Shown here one piece after another: positions 32,880-42,078 of a stretch of DNA of 64,000 nt. Under the pieces are notes generated by a model. It was not told the origin of the DNA. It was given only the letters and a program-made list of their open reading frames with translations, and ran no database searches. Location of the stretch: positions 1,358,218-1,422,217 of the forward strand of contig CP075365.1 in NCBI GenBank assembly GCA_019454125.1. Direction: 5' to 3'. Position numbers and translations under genes: made by a program. This DNA is from Fimbriimonadaceae bacterium (GTDB lineage: Bacteria > Armatimonadota > Fimbriimonadia > Fimbriimonadales > Fimbriimonadaceae). How positions within the stretch are numbered: position 1 is the stretch's first letter; the number at the start of each line of letters is the position of its first letter.

Positions 32880-35800
32880 ATGAACTGGCATCATCGTCGC
32901 GTCCTCGCTGCGTTCGGTCTCGCAACCGCGCTCGTGGGCCCATTTGCACACGCGCAATCGCCCGACGTTAACAAAGCGGTCGCCGAGTCGAAAGTCTCCT
33001 TCCGCGAAAACCGCGGGCAATGGGACACTAAGGCTCTATTCGTTTCGCAACTTCCCGGGCTGGACTACTGGGTCACGCGCAAAGGTCTCGTCTTGGACTT
33101 CCACCAGACCGTGCAGGTGCCAGGCAAGACCGGCGCCCGCGAGGCTCACCGGCAAGGCCAAGTCGTCAGCTTTGAGCTGCGCGGCGCCGCCGAAGGCGCC
33201 CCGAAAGGCTTTAAGCCCACGTCCGACGTGGCCTCCTACTTCGTCGGCGGCCCCTCGCGGCATGCCGCCGAGGCCAAGGCCTACGCCCAAGCCCAGGTCT
33301 CGAACATCCGGCCGAACGTCGACCTGATGCACTACCATGACAAGGGCCGGCTCCGCTACGACGTCGTCGTGCGGCCCGGCGGCAACCCGTTGGACGTCGT
33401 CTTCGACGTCAAGGGCGCCAACGGCATCGAGATCGGCAAGGACGGCGACCTTTATCTGAAGACCTCGGTCGGCACGCAGAAAGTCGGCGACCTCTACACC
33501 TACCAGGTGGTCAACGGCAAGCGCCGAGAGGTCTCCTCCGAGTTCTACCTTCAGTCCAACGCCAGCTTCGGAGTGCGCGTCGGCGACTACGACCGGAACC
33601 TCCCGCTGGTCATCGACCCTCTCATCTATGGCACGTACCTGGGCTCTACCGGCGGCGACAACAACGACCGCGGGGTGGCCAGCGCCGTCGACAGCCGCGG
33701 CAACATCTATGTCGCGGGCACGACCACCTCGCTGGAGTTCCCGATCAACGTCGGCCTCTATAACCGCGTGGTCGCCGAAGGTGCGGACGCGTTCCTTATC
33801 AGGATCAACCAGCTCTCGATGAAAGTCGAGTTCTCCGGCGTGCTCGGCGGTAGCGGCGACGAGTCGGTCGCAGGTCTCCAGATCGATCGCACGACAGGCT
33901 CGCTCTGGCTCGCAGGCACCTCGACCTCGGCCAACTTCCCGGGGGTGGTCGGCGACCCGAAGGGCAACAACGAGCGCGTGTTCGTCACGAAGTTCGACGT
34001 CAACCTTGGCGTCGTGCCGCAATTCACCCGGTTCGTGAACGATATCGGCGCGATCTCGGTCCGCCGGATGTACGACGTGTTCGGCACCAGCTTGCGCGCG
34101 TTGCGCGTCTCGCGGGCCGGCACCGTCTACCTCTGCGGCAACCAGACCACGGCGAGCCTTGTTGGCTTCGATAACTACTTGCCGAACACCGTCACCGGTA
34201 ACCAGTCCGGTTTCCTCGTCGCCCTCGATACCAACGGCGTCGTAAAGTACAAGCGGCAGATCGGTGGTGGCGTGGGCATTCGCGTCTACGGCATGGACGT
34301 CAACGCCAACGACGAGCCGGTCGTTATCGCGACCATCGCTTTCGACGGCGTCGAGGACACGTCCATCGCGAACCCGCCGACCTTCCGGACCACGGCCGGT
34401 GTCTACGACCTCGGACCGCAGTTCCAAAGCGGACGCTTCATGCAGGGCGTCACGGCCGGCATCGTTAAGTTCGGGAGCAACGGCTCCTGTCTCTGGGCGG
34501 CCACCCTCGGCGGCACCCTTGTCGACTACGGCATGAAGGTCGCCTACGGTCCGAGCGGCGACGTCTTCGCGGTCTGCTACTCGAACTCCTTCAACTACCC
34601 GATCACGAACGGTGCCTTCGGCAACGTCGGCATCGGATTTGGCGCAGGCCGCCAGCTCTGCGTCACGAAGCTCGCCCCAGACGCCAGCACCATCCGCTAC
34701 TCGACCGGCCTGAACGTCACCAACTTTGTTTGGCGCGACGACGAAAACCCGATCCTGCAGTCACTCCGAGTCAACGACGCCATCGTCGACGGGCGCGACC
34801 AGGTCGTGATCGTCGGCGAAGCCGGCTTCATTCTCACGACTGGTCCGAACCCGGCACCGAGCGTTCCTGTCAGGCTGCCGATCACGCCCGACGCCATCGA
34901 TGCGGACTATACCGACGGCGCCGAGACGGTGGACGCCAGCAACACCCCGCCTGACCCGACCGGTTTCCCCTCGTCCACCGACGGCTTCTATATGTACGTG
35001 GCCCCGGGCGGCGACCGGGTGACCTACTGCAGCTATGTCGGCGCGAGCTCGAACGATACGGTCAACAGCGCCCACCTCGACCCGGCCGGCCTCGTCTGGT
35101 TCACAGGCACCTCGAGCGCGACTCAGAGCTTCGCCGGCTTCCGCACGCCGTTCGGCATCGCGCCGCACGTGACGACGAACGCGGACCGGAACTTCATGAC
35201 CGCCGGTGGCGGAACTGCCTGGGCGTTCAAGTTCAAACCGACGGGCCTGCCCGTCCTCCGATCCATCGCGCTTGGGCCGGCGACGGTCGCCGGCGGCAAC
35301 GGGTCTACTTCGGTGGCAAGGGTCACCCTCTCCGACCCGGCGCCCATCGGCGGCGTCCGAGTCGACTTGCGCCTTACCAACGCCTCGAAGACATCCTTCA
35401 GCCAGACACCTGGCGTCACGACGAGCCAGATCACGATTCCTGAGGGCGAGACCTTCGGGGACGCCACCATCTACACGTCCAGCGTCACCACGCTGACGAC
35501 TTCTGACATTATCGCGACCCTCGACCTGGACTCCATCCAGGCCCGGCTCACGCTACTGCCATGGCTCTCCGAGTTCAACGTGTCGCCGCCGGTCGTCTCG
35601 GGTGGCAACCCGATCACGGCCACGGTCATCTTGAACCAGGCTGCGCCCCCAGGCGGCGTTCGCATCACGGTCGCGACCGACCAGCCGGAAGCCATCACGC
35701 TTCCTTCGCCGGCGGTCATCACCGTCCCCGAGGGCGCCACCTTCGCCTCGGTGCAGATGGCGACCAGAGGCGTCGCCCAGGACACAGTGGCGACCATCAA

Positions 35801-37307
35801 CGCCACGTATCTTGGAGTCGGCAAGACGAAGCAGGTCACGATCCTGAGGAGCTTCATCCAGTCGCTGGTCTTCGACCCCGTCCGTGTGAACGGCGGTGAG
35901 ACCTCGACGGGCACCGTCACCCTTAGCGGGGCGGCCTCCACGGCTCGGACGATCACGATCAGCCGCATCTCTGGCGTCAACAACGTTAAGGTCAACGGCG
36001 TCGCCCTGCCCGTCAACGTGACCGTCCCGGCGAACCAGAAGTCGGTCGACTTCACCGTGACCACGGCACGCGTCACCCAGGAAACCTCGATCACGATGCG
36101 AGCCAGCGACGGCAACAGCCAGGCCAACGGCACGCTGTTGATCGACGACATCGACATCGCCGATGTCGTGGTGAGCGGGACCGACGTGGTGGGCGGTACA
36201 GACGTCCGCTGCCAGATCCTCCTGACCAGGCCCGCCGGGCCGAGCGGGTTCACCGTCCAGGTCTCGAACTCGAACTCGGTGGCGGGACGCCTCAACCGAT
36301 CTTCGGTGACGATCCGCCCCGGCGAGATCGTCAGCCCGGAGTTCCTCCTGCTGACCAATGTGGTCAAGACCGACCAGAACACGAACGTCAACGCAACCCG
36401 CGCGGGCTTCTCGACTAAGTTCAAGTCCGTCAAGGTGCGGGCGATCACGCTCACGCTTGAACCGGAGAAGACTCGGGTCACGGGCGGGCTCGAGAACATC
36501 CGGTGCGTGGCTCGGATCAGCCGGGCAGCCGCCGCGGGAGGCGTGGACATTGACCTGAGTTCGACAGACTCGTCGATCAAGGTGCCGACGTCCGTGAACA
36601 TCGGCCAGGGCAAGTCCGCGGTCGCCTTCACGATGCAAACGTCGAAGGTTCCGGTCCAGCGACAGGTCCGCGTGCGGGCCTCCATCGCGGGATCTATCAC
36701 GGCAGATGTGACGATCACCCTTGACCCGGTCGCCCTGCAACGCCTAACCTTCGACCCGGACATCGTGGTCGCAGGGACGCAAACGCGCGGCACGCTGACC
36801 TTCGAGAGCGGCGTGGCGGCGGGAACCACCGTGACCCTGAGCGCGTCGCCCGATTCTGCGGTGACGATGCCGTCCTCGGTCACAGTCACCTCCGGCGCCC
36901 GCCAGTTCTCGTTCGTGGTGCGAACGCGTTCCGTAGCGCAGGACACCGTCGTGACGGTCACCGCGAACCGGGACGGCGATATCGTCACCGGTCAGTTCAC
37001 CGTCCAGCGGCCCTCCGTGTTCTCCGTCACCTTTAACCCGACACGGGTGCGTGGCGGCGCGACCAGCGTCGGCACGGTGACACTGGAGCAAGCGGCTGGC
37101 GCCGGCGGCGTCCAGGTGAAGATCACGAGCAACAACACGGCCGTGGCCCGCGTGGTGGGTTCGGACACGATCACCATTCCGCAGGGCCAGAAGTCAGGCA
37201 CGTTCAACGTCCAAACCCTCGCTGTGTCGCGGTCGCAGGCCGTGAACTTCACAGTCCAGTTCGGTAACGGGCAGAACGCGTCTGGTTCGCTCTTCGTCGA
37301 CCCGTAA
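32880..37307 (+). CDS. giant secreted SBBP beta-propeller protein with seven Ig-like repeats
   Basis: The product of about 1475 residues starts with MNWHHRRVLAAFG and a signal peptide ending AHAQ. Residues about 30-240 form a DUF7948-like module (FRENRGQWDTKALFV, SYFVGG, IRPNVDLMHYHDKG, VIDPLIYGTYLG). Then comes an SBBP/NHL-like propeller (GNIYVAGTTTSLEFP, GSLWLAGTSTSANFP). From about residue 785 seven related domains of 85-95 residues follow, each with GGx(S/T)xxGTVTLxxAA, PxGGVxVxxxS, VTVPxGxxSxxFxV and VxQxTxVT elements, ending in VDP. The long upstream in-frame start (32748) is rejected because it would bury the signal peptide. It is likely surface-displayed or an adhesin. Confidence 0.85.
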   Translation: MNWHHRRVLAAFGLATALVGPFAHAQSPDVNKAVAESKVSFRENRGQWDTKALFVSQLPGLDYWVTRKGLVLDFHQTVQVPGKTGAREAHRQGQVVSFELRGAAEGAPKGFKPTSDVASYFVGGPSRHAAEAKAYAQAQVSNIRPNVDLMHYHDKGRLRYDVVVRPGGNPLDVVFDVKGANGIEIGKDGDLYLKTSVGTQKVGDLYTYQVVNGKRREVSSEFYLQSNASFGVRVGDYDRNLPLVIDPLIYGTYLGSTGGDNNDRGVASAVDSRGNIYVAGTTTSLEFPINVGLYNRVVAEGADAFLIRINQLSMKVEFSGVLGGSGDESVAGLQIDRTTGSLWLAGTSTSANFPGVVGDPKGNNERVFVTKFDVNLGVVPQFTRFVNDIGAISVRRMYDVFGTSLRALRVSRAGTVYLCGNQTTASLVGFDNYLPNTVTGNQSGFLVALDTNGVVKYKRQIGGGVGIRVYGMDVNANDEPVVIATIAFDGVEDTSIANPPTFRTTAGVYDLGPQFQSGRFMQGVTAGIVKFGSNGSCLWAATLGGTLVDYGMKVAYGPSGDVFAVCYSNSFNYPITNGAFGNVGIGFGAGRQLCVTKLAPDASTIRYSTGLNVTNFVWRDDENPILQSLRVNDAIVDGRDQVVIVGEAGFILTTGPNPAPSVPVRLPITPDAIDADYTDGAETVDASNTPPDPTGFPSSTDGFYMYVAPGGDRVTYCSYVGASSNDTVNSAHLDPAGLVWFTGTSSATQSFAGFRTPFGIAPHVTTNADRNFMTAGGGTAWAFKFKPTGLPVLRSIALGPATVAGGNGSTSVARVTLSDPAPIGGVRVDLRLTNASKTSFSQTPGVTTSQITIPEGETFGDATIYTSSVTTLTTSDIIATLDLDSIQARLTLLPWLSEFNVSPPVVSGGNPITATVILNQAAPPGGVRITVATDQPEAITLPSPAVITVPEGATFASVQMATRGVAQDTVATINATYLGVGKTKQVTILRSFIQSLVFDPVRVNGGETSTGTVTLSGAASTARTITISRISGVNNVKVNGVALPVNVTVPANQKSVDFTVTTARVTQETSITMRASDGNSQANGTLLIDDIDIADVVVSGTDVVGGTDVRCQILLTRPAGPSGFTVQVSNSNSVAGRLNRSSVTIRPGEIVSPEFLLLTNVVKTDQNTNVNATRAGFSTKFKSVKVRAITLTLEPEKTRVTGGLENIRCVARISRAAAAGGVDIDLSSTDSSIKVPTSVNIGQGKSAVAFTMQTSKVPVQRQVRVRASIAGSITADVTITLDPVALQRLTFDPDIVVAGTQTRGTLTFESGVAAGTTVTLSASPDSAVTMPSSVTVTSGARQFSFVVRTRSVAQDTVVTVTANRDGDIVTGQFTVQRPSVFSVTFNPTRVRGGATSVGTVTLEQAAGAGGVQVKITSNNTAVARVVGSDTITIPQGQKSGTFNVQTLAVSRSQAVNFTVQFGNGQNASGSLFVDP

Positions 37308-37330
37308 GGGCGCGAAGAGACCGACCGAAA

Positions 37331-37364
37331 GAAGGCGGATTCCGCACCAGCGGCGTCCGCCTTC
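37331..37364 (+). terminator. terminator after the giant secreted protein
   Basis: GAAGGCGGA and TCCGCCTTC form a 9-bp stem around a 16-nt loop, 24 bp past the stop, followed by CTTATGGCTTTC. Confidence 0.6.
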
Positions 37365-37388
37365 CTTATGGCTTTCTCGAACCTAGAC

Positions 37389-37394
37389 TAAAAT
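37389..37394 (+). promoter_or_regulatory. -10 box (TAAAAT) of a leaderless gene
   Basis: TAAAAT ends 6 nt before the GTG of the small membrane protein gene. Confidence 0.45.
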
Positions 37395-37400
37395 AGGCGC

Positions 37401-37598
37401 GTGTCGAAGACAATGGCATCGCTCGGGTTCGGAGTTTTGACCGGAGTGGCCCTCGCGTTGCTCCTTATGCGCTTGCGCGAAAGGTCGGGAGACGACCTGG
37501 AAGGCCTGGCGGACAGCATCTCGGAACGCCTGGACATCCTTGAGGAACAGTTTCGCGCCACCGGAAGGTTTCAAGATTCGTCTAGAATTGGCGCATGA
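37401..37598 (+). CDS. small single-pass membrane protein
   Basis: The 65-residue product has one N-terminal membrane segment (LGFGVLTGVALALLLMRLRE) followed by a charged helix (GLADSISERLDILEEQFR). The leaderless promoter pattern upstream and the 4-nt overlap with the cyclophilin gene support a real gene. No family is recognised; the shape resembles YtxH-like proteins. Confidence 0.6.
   Translation: MSKTMASLGFGVLTGVALALLLMRLRERSGDDLEGLADSISERLDILEEQFRATGRFQDSSRIGA
37583..37588 (+). promoter_or_regulatory. possible internal -10 box (TAGAAT) before the cyclophilin gene
   Basis: TAGAAT ends 6 nt before the ATG of the cyclophilin gene, inside the 3' end of the preceding gene. It may give a second leaderless start. 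Confidence 0.35.
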
Positions 37599-38131
37599 TC
37601 GGTGGCCTGGTCGCCCTCACCGTCCTCTCGCCCCTCGCCCTGCCGCAAGTGACCTTCGTGGTGGAGGGCCGCGGCTCCTTCACGATGGAGGTGCGGATCG
37701 ACCAGGCGCCGAAGATCGGCGGCCACTTCCTGGATCTGGTCGACCGCAAGTTCTACGACCGCATCCTCTTCCACCGGCTTGTGCCTGGCTTCGTCGTCCA
37801 AAGCGGCGACCCCGAGTCAAAGAAGGTGACGCCCGCCTGGGCGCGGAACCACCCAGGCGAAAGCGGCGGCACAGAGAACCTTGGGGAAGGCGGCAGCGGC
37901 AAATCGGTCCCCTTCGAGATCAACGACCTCAAGCACACGAAGTACTCGGTCGGCATGGCCCTCGAATCGCCCATGGACGATTCCGGCGACAGCCAGTTCT
38001 TCATCAACCTTGCCGATAACCACCGGCTCGACGGCTCTTACGTCGTCTTCGCGAGGGTGACAAAAGGGAAGGGCGTCGTCGACAAGATTCGCCGCGGCGA
38101 CCGCATCAAGACGGCGCACCGAAGTGGTTAG
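37595..38131 (+). CDS. cyclophilin-type peptidyl-prolyl isomerase, exported
   Basis: The 178-residue protein has a short signal-like N-terminus (LVALTVLSPLALPQ) and the cyclophilin core: FYDRILFHRLVPGFVVQSGDP with catalytic Arg, GESGGTENLGEGG insertion, GMALESPMDDSGDSQFFINL, and LDGSYVVFARVTKGKGVVDKI. It catalyses proline isomerisation, likely outside the cytoplasm. Its stop overlaps the convergent gpmA stop by 4 nt. Confidence 0.9.
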   Translation: MIGGLVALTVLSPLALPQVTFVVEGRGSFTMEVRIDQAPKIGGHFLDLVDRKFYDRILFHRLVPGFVVQSGDPESKKVTPAWARNHPGESGGTENLGEGGSGKSVPFEINDLKHTKYSVGMALESPMDDSGDSQFFINLADNHRLDGSYVVFARVTKGKGVVDKIRRGDRIKTAHRSG

Positions 38132-38736
38132 TGGTCGAGCACCGAGACGCTTTGCACTGCGCCTTCGGGTGTGAGTTCGTAGACGCGGGCCACACCCGTG
38201 GGGAGCTCCAGGGCGAGGATCTCGTCCGGGGAGAGCCGCTCCAGCTCCATGACGATCGAGCGGTTCGAGTTCCCGTGGGCGACGACCAGCACGTTCTTGC
38301 CCTGGCGGATGTCACCTAGGATCGCGCGCTCGTAGAACGGGATCGTCCGCTCCTTAGTGTCCTTCAGGGCCTCGCCCCCCGGCGGGCGCACGTCGAAGCT
38401 GCGCCGCCAAATGTGGACCTGTTCGGCCCCATATTTCTCACGCATGGCGTCCTTGTTCAGGCCGGCAAGGTCGCCGTAGTCGCGCTCGTTCAGGGCCTTG
38501 TCGCTTATGACCGGTAACTCCATGGGAATAGTCTGGAGAATGATGTCCAGCGTCCGGGCGGCCCGCTTCAGCGCGCTGCTGTAGGCCACGTCAAGAGGCA
38601 CGCCGCGGAGAAGCTCGCCCGTCCGCCGCGCCTCTTGCTCGCCCTGTTCTGTGAGGGGGACGTCGACCCACCCGGTAAACCGGTTCTCCAGGTTCCAGAG
38701 CGACTGGCCGTGGCGGACTAGGACGAGCTTGGGCAT
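38128..38736 (-). CDS. gpmA: 2,3-bisphosphoglycerate-dependent phosphoglycerate mutase
   Basis: The 202-residue enzyme shows LVLVRHGQSLWNLENRFTGW with the phosphohistidine (His9), VAYSSALKRAARTLDIIL, LNERDYGDLAGLNKDAMREKYG, and VLVVAHGNSNRSIVMEL with the second catalytic His. These features identify GpmA of glycolysis rather than a generic phosphatase. It is shorter than typical GpmA (about 230-250) because the C-terminal tail is reduced. Confidence 0.9.
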   Translation of the reverse strand: MPKLVLVRHGQSLWNLENRFTGWVDVPLTEQGEQEARRTGELLRGVPLDVAYSSALKRAARTLDIILQTIPMELPVISDKALNERDYGDLAGLNKDAMREKYGAEQVHIWRRSFDVRPPGGEALKDTKERTIPFYERAILGDIRQGKNVLVVAHGNSNRSIVMELERLSPDEILALELPTGVARVYELTPEGAVQSVSVLDH

Positions 38737-38742
38737 CAGGCT

Positions 38743-39621
38743 CTAGCCTACCCCTGTCGAGCCCGGCCAGAGGACGAAGTCCGTGTCAGGGAACTCATCG
38801 ACCTGGTGCCGCTGACAAAGCCCGCGCAGCTGTCCCCGATGATAGGTCCCATGGTTGAAAACGTGCCAAGAAAGCACCCAGACCGGCCACGAGAGGGCGG
38901 GCTTGGCCACCCGCCGCCACGTGTAAGAAGCATCGTGGGGAAGCGACTGGACGACCTCGACCCAAGTCCGCGAGGAAAGTTCAGCCCACTCCGGCGGCAT
39001 CTCGCGGGGAAGGCGCTGCGGCCGCCGGGATTGGACGGCGATCCCTGCAAGCCAACCCTGGAAGGCCCCGTAATCGTGGGCTTGGACGCGGGCCAGTTCC
39101 TTCAGCGGCACTCCCGCCCAGGCGTCGCTCGCCCAGCAATGGTAGTCGGCCATTCGCGTCCACCAACCGGGCTCCGGCGCTTTGCCGTCCCCCTTCGGCC
39201 ACCAGATTGAAACGTCCGTCTCGGGGAAGGCGTCGCCGCGCTTGGCCAGGCCGCGCAGGTGGCCCCGATGGTAGGTGCCGTGGTTCGCGACGTGGAAGAG
39301 GGCCGCCCCCACGGAGTGGCGGTGTCGGGAACCGTCGCGCATGCGCGTCCACTCGAAGACGCGGTCAAGGTCTTCTGAGGCGGCCAGGGCTGAAAGCTCG
39401 GCCGTCCCTCGGTCGATCGCCGCCGCGATCTCCCCCTCCGGGATCTGGGTCAGGGTCGGCGTCTCGCCCCGGATCCGGCGGGCCCATCCCAGCATGGCCT
39501 GTGCCATATGCCCTAGGATCGGGACGGCTTCTTCACGATAGCGCAGATCGGGGAGCGCCTCAAGCCAACGCGCCGACGCCCAGTTGTCGTACTCAAGGGC
39601 CATATTGACAAACTCGCGCAC
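38743..39621 (-). CDS. tandem-domain DinB protein
   Basis: The 292-residue product contains two DinB domains in series. Each ends with almost the same phrase: HVANHGTYHRGHLRGLAKRG then ETDVSIWWP, and HVFNHGTYHRGQLRGLCQRH then DTDFVLWP. The NHGTYHRG motif carries the metal His pair. The first helix NMALEYDNWASARWLEAL is repeated as MADYHCWASDAWAGVPL. DinB proteins are usually single-domain dimers, so this is probably a fused intramolecular dimer. It begins 6 bp upstream of gpmA on the same strand. Confidence 0.88.
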   Translation of the reverse strand: MREFVNMALEYDNWASARWLEALPDLRYREEAVPILGHMAQAMLGWARRIRGETPTLTQIPEGEIAAAIDRGTAELSALAASEDLDRVFEWTRMRDGSRHRHSVGAALFHVANHGTYHRGHLRGLAKRGDAFPETDVSIWWPKGDGKAPEPGWWTRMADYHCWASDAWAGVPLKELARVQAHDYGAFQGWLAGIAVQSRRPQRLPREMPPEWAELSSRTWVEVVQSLPHDASYTWRRVAKPALSWPVWVLSWHVFNHGTYHRGQLRGLCQRHQVDEFPDTDFVLWPGSTGVG

Positions 39622-39741
39622 CCCTCCAGTCTAGCCGCCCCGAGCGTAGGGTCGGAGAACTCAGGTGGAAAGAGACTCCGGTATCCTGCGACCTAACGAC
39701 AATGAAGTCGGTCCGGATTCGTAAAGCATAGGCAGACCGCG

Positions 39742-40992
39742 ATGACCGAAGTGATCATGCCCAAGATGGGCGACGGGATGGAGGAGGGCACACTCATTGA
39801 GTGGCTCAAGAAGGACGGCGAGGACGTTAGGTCGGGCGAGATAATCGGCACGATCCAGACCGACAAGGCGACTTTGGAGCTGGAGTCTCCGGGGTCGGGC
39901 AAATTGACCGGGTTCTTGATCGGCGCTGGCGACACCGTCCCCGTGGGCCGGCCCATCGCGGCGATCCTCGCTGGCGAGGAGAGGCTCCCCTCCGGTTGGG
40001 GCTCGGGCGAATCGAAAGCCCCGGCCCCGGCCGAAGCCCCTGCCAGTCTGCCGAAGGCCGAGCGGCCCTCCAACGGCGCCACCGAGCACCAACCTGCGCC
40101 CTCCGCCGAGAGGCAAGGCTCCGATAGGATCAAGGCGAGCCCGCTCGCCAAGCGAATCGCCAGTGAGGCAGGCATCGATCTCGGCACTGTCACCGGCACC
40201 GGGCCGGGTGGGCGAATCGTCGAAGCGGACGTCCGCGCGGCCCAGGCCGCGGGCCCGGCTACGTCCTCCGCGCCAGTCCGGGCAAAGTCCGCTGGACCTG
40301 CGCCCGCCGACCGAAAGGTCTCGCTCAACAAGATCCGGGCGTTGACGGCCAAGCGCACGGTGGAATCGAAGCGCGAGGCGCCCCACTTCTATGTCACCGT
40401 GGAGGTCGACGTAGACCGCTTGATGGCCCTGCGGGAGTTCTTCAAGGCGGAGGAAAGCGGCGCCGTCTCGGTCAACGACTTTGTGGTCGCGGCCTGTGCC
40501 CGCGCCCTTCGCGATATGCCGGAGGTCAACGCGAGCTTCGGCGGCGACCACGTCCTTGAGCACGGCCATGTGAACATCGGGCTCGCGGTGGCGCTCGACG
40601 ACGGGCTGACCCTGCCCGTCCTGCGCGATGCGGACCAAATGACGCTCCGAGAGATCGCGGTCGCGTCCAAGGACCTCTCCAAGCGTGCTCGCGAGAACAA
40701 GCTTTCGCTCGAGGAACTCAGCGGGGCGACCTTCAGCATCTCGAACATGGGCATGCTGAACGTCGACTCCTTCTCGGCCATCATCGTCGGCCCGAACGCG
40801 GCCATCCTCGCCATCTCGACTGCCCGCAAGAAGCCGGTCGTCGTGGACGAAGAGGACGATGAGATCGAGGTGCGCTGGCGCATGAACGTCACCTGCTCCT
40901 TCGACCACCGTGTGGTCGACGGCGCCGTCGGGGCGAAGTTCGTGAACACCGTGCGACGCTATCTGGAGAGTCCGACCCGCTTGCTACAGTAG
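39742..40992 (+). CDS. 2-oxoacid dehydrogenase E2 component (dihydrolipoamide acyltransferase)
   Basis: The 416-residue product has one lipoyl domain (residues about 1-78; lipoyl Lys in QTDKATLELESPG), an Ala/Pro-rich linker, a peripheral subunit-binding domain (SPLAKRIASEAGIDLGTVTGTG), a second linker and a C-terminal catalytic domain ending with SFDHRVVDGAVGAKFV, whose His and Asp are catalytic. The E1 and E3 genes are not adjacent, so whether it serves pyruvate, 2-oxoglutarate or branched-chain dehydrogenase is not resolved. Confidence 0.92.
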   Translation: MTEVIMPKMGDGMEEGTLIEWLKKDGEDVRSGEIIGTIQTDKATLELESPGSGKLTGFLIGAGDTVPVGRPIAAILAGEERLPSGWGSGESKAPAPAEAPASLPKAERPSNGATEHQPAPSAERQGSDRIKASPLAKRIASEAGIDLGTVTGTGPGGRIVEADVRAAQAAGPATSSAPVRAKSAGPAPADRKVSLNKIRALTAKRTVESKREAPHFYVTVEVDVDRLMALREFFKAEESGAVSVNDFVVAACARALRDMPEVNASFGGDHVLEHGHVNIGLAVALDDGLTLPVLRDADQMTLREIAVASKDLSKRARENKLSLEELSGATFSISNMGMLNVDSFSAIIVGPNAAILAISTARKKPVVVDEEDDEIEVRWRMNVTCSFDHRVVDGAVGAKFVNTVRRYLESPTRLLQ

Positions 40993-41124
40993 CTTACGCG
41001 GCAGTCCTTTCGGCCTGTGCCATCCCGGATGAACTCAGCGTATATCTTAGTGCGTCCTGACCATTGGAACGCGCCGGGTGTTTATAGCCTTGTCTTAAGG
41101 TAAGAGTTCGGCCAGGGGAAAAAC

Positions 41125-42072
41125 TTGACAGCTTCAGAAGTAGCCCGCGTAGCGCAGACAGTCGTCGCAGAGGTCGAGAAGGCCATCATCGGGAAGAGGG
41201 AAACGGTGGAAACGGCCGTGCTCACGCTCCTTTGCGAAGGGCACCTCCTCATCGAAGACGTTCCCGGGGTCGGCAAGACGACGCTCGCAAAAGCGCTCAG
41301 CCGGGCAATCGGCGGCGAGTTCCGGCGCATCCAGTTCACGCCGGACCTTCTGCCGAGCGACATCACGGGCACGAGCATTTTCAACCAGGAGGCGCGCGAC
41401 TTCGAGTTTCGCCCTGGCCCGCTCTTTTCGAACGTCGTGCTTGTCGACGAGGTGAACCGCGCAACCCCGAAGACGCAGTCCGCGTTGCTGGAAGCGATGG
41501 AGGAGCGCCAGATCTCGGTCGACGGCGTCACCCACGTCCTTGAACGGCCCTTTTTTGTCTTGGCCACCCAGAACAACGTCGAGATGACGGGCACTTTCCC
41601 GTTGCCAGAGGCGCAGTTGGACCGCTTCTTCGCCCGCGTGATCCTTGGCTACCCGAGCCGCGAAAGCGAGGCGGAGATGATCCGGGCCCAACAGACAGCG
41701 CACCCGATCGACGACGTCGTGGCCGCCGTGACGACCGAGGAAATGATCCGGGCCCAGGCCGCCGTCCGCGAAGTTTTCGTCCACGACTCTGTGCGTGAAT
41801 ATATTGTGGACGTCGTCCGGGCGACGCGCTCTTCGTCCCTGGTCTACTTGGGAAGCTCGCCGCGCGGTTCGCTCTACTTGATGCACGCTGCCCAGGCGCG
41901 GGCCGCGATGCAGGGATCCGACTACGTCCGTCCCGACGACGTCAAGTTCTGTGCGCCGTTCGTGCTCGGTCACCGGCTCATGGTCCGCGGCGAGGTCCGC
42001 GCCCGGGGCACCACCGGCGAGGACATCGTGCTCCAGCACCTGGACGGCGTGCCCGTGCCCATTCCTGCATAG
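41125..42072 (+). CDS. MoxR family AAA+ ATPase
   Basis: The 315-residue AAA+ protein has Walker A IEDVPGVGKTTLAKAL, VLVDEVNRATPKTQSALLEAMEERQ (Walker B and sensor region) and FFVLATQNNVEMTGTFPLPEAQLDRF. The TTG start is supported by AGGGGA 7 nt upstream. MoxR proteins assist maturation of partner proteins, and the downstream DUF58 and transglutaminase genes form the standard MoxR-DUF58-TgpA cluster. Confidence 0.93.
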   Translation: MTASEVARVAQTVVAEVEKAIIGKRETVETAVLTLLCEGHLLIEDVPGVGKTTLAKALSRAIGGEFRRIQFTPDLLPSDITGTSIFNQEARDFEFRPGPLFSNVVLVDEVNRATPKTQSALLEAMEERQISVDGVTHVLERPFFVLATQNNVEMTGTFPLPEAQLDRFFARVILGYPSRESEAEMIRAQQTAHPIDDVVAAVTTEEMIRAQAAVREVFVHDSVREYIVDVVRATRSSSLVYLGSSPRGSLYLMHAAQARAAMQGSDYVRPDDVKFCAPFVLGHRLMVRGEVRARGTTGEDIVLQHLDGVPVPIPA

Positions 42073-42078
42073 GAGCCC

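Noticed and set aside
33036-36988. Long minus-strand frames (463 and 505 codons) under the giant secreted protein
   Set aside because: Antisense to a clear domain protein; Thr/Val/Arg-biased shadow translations.
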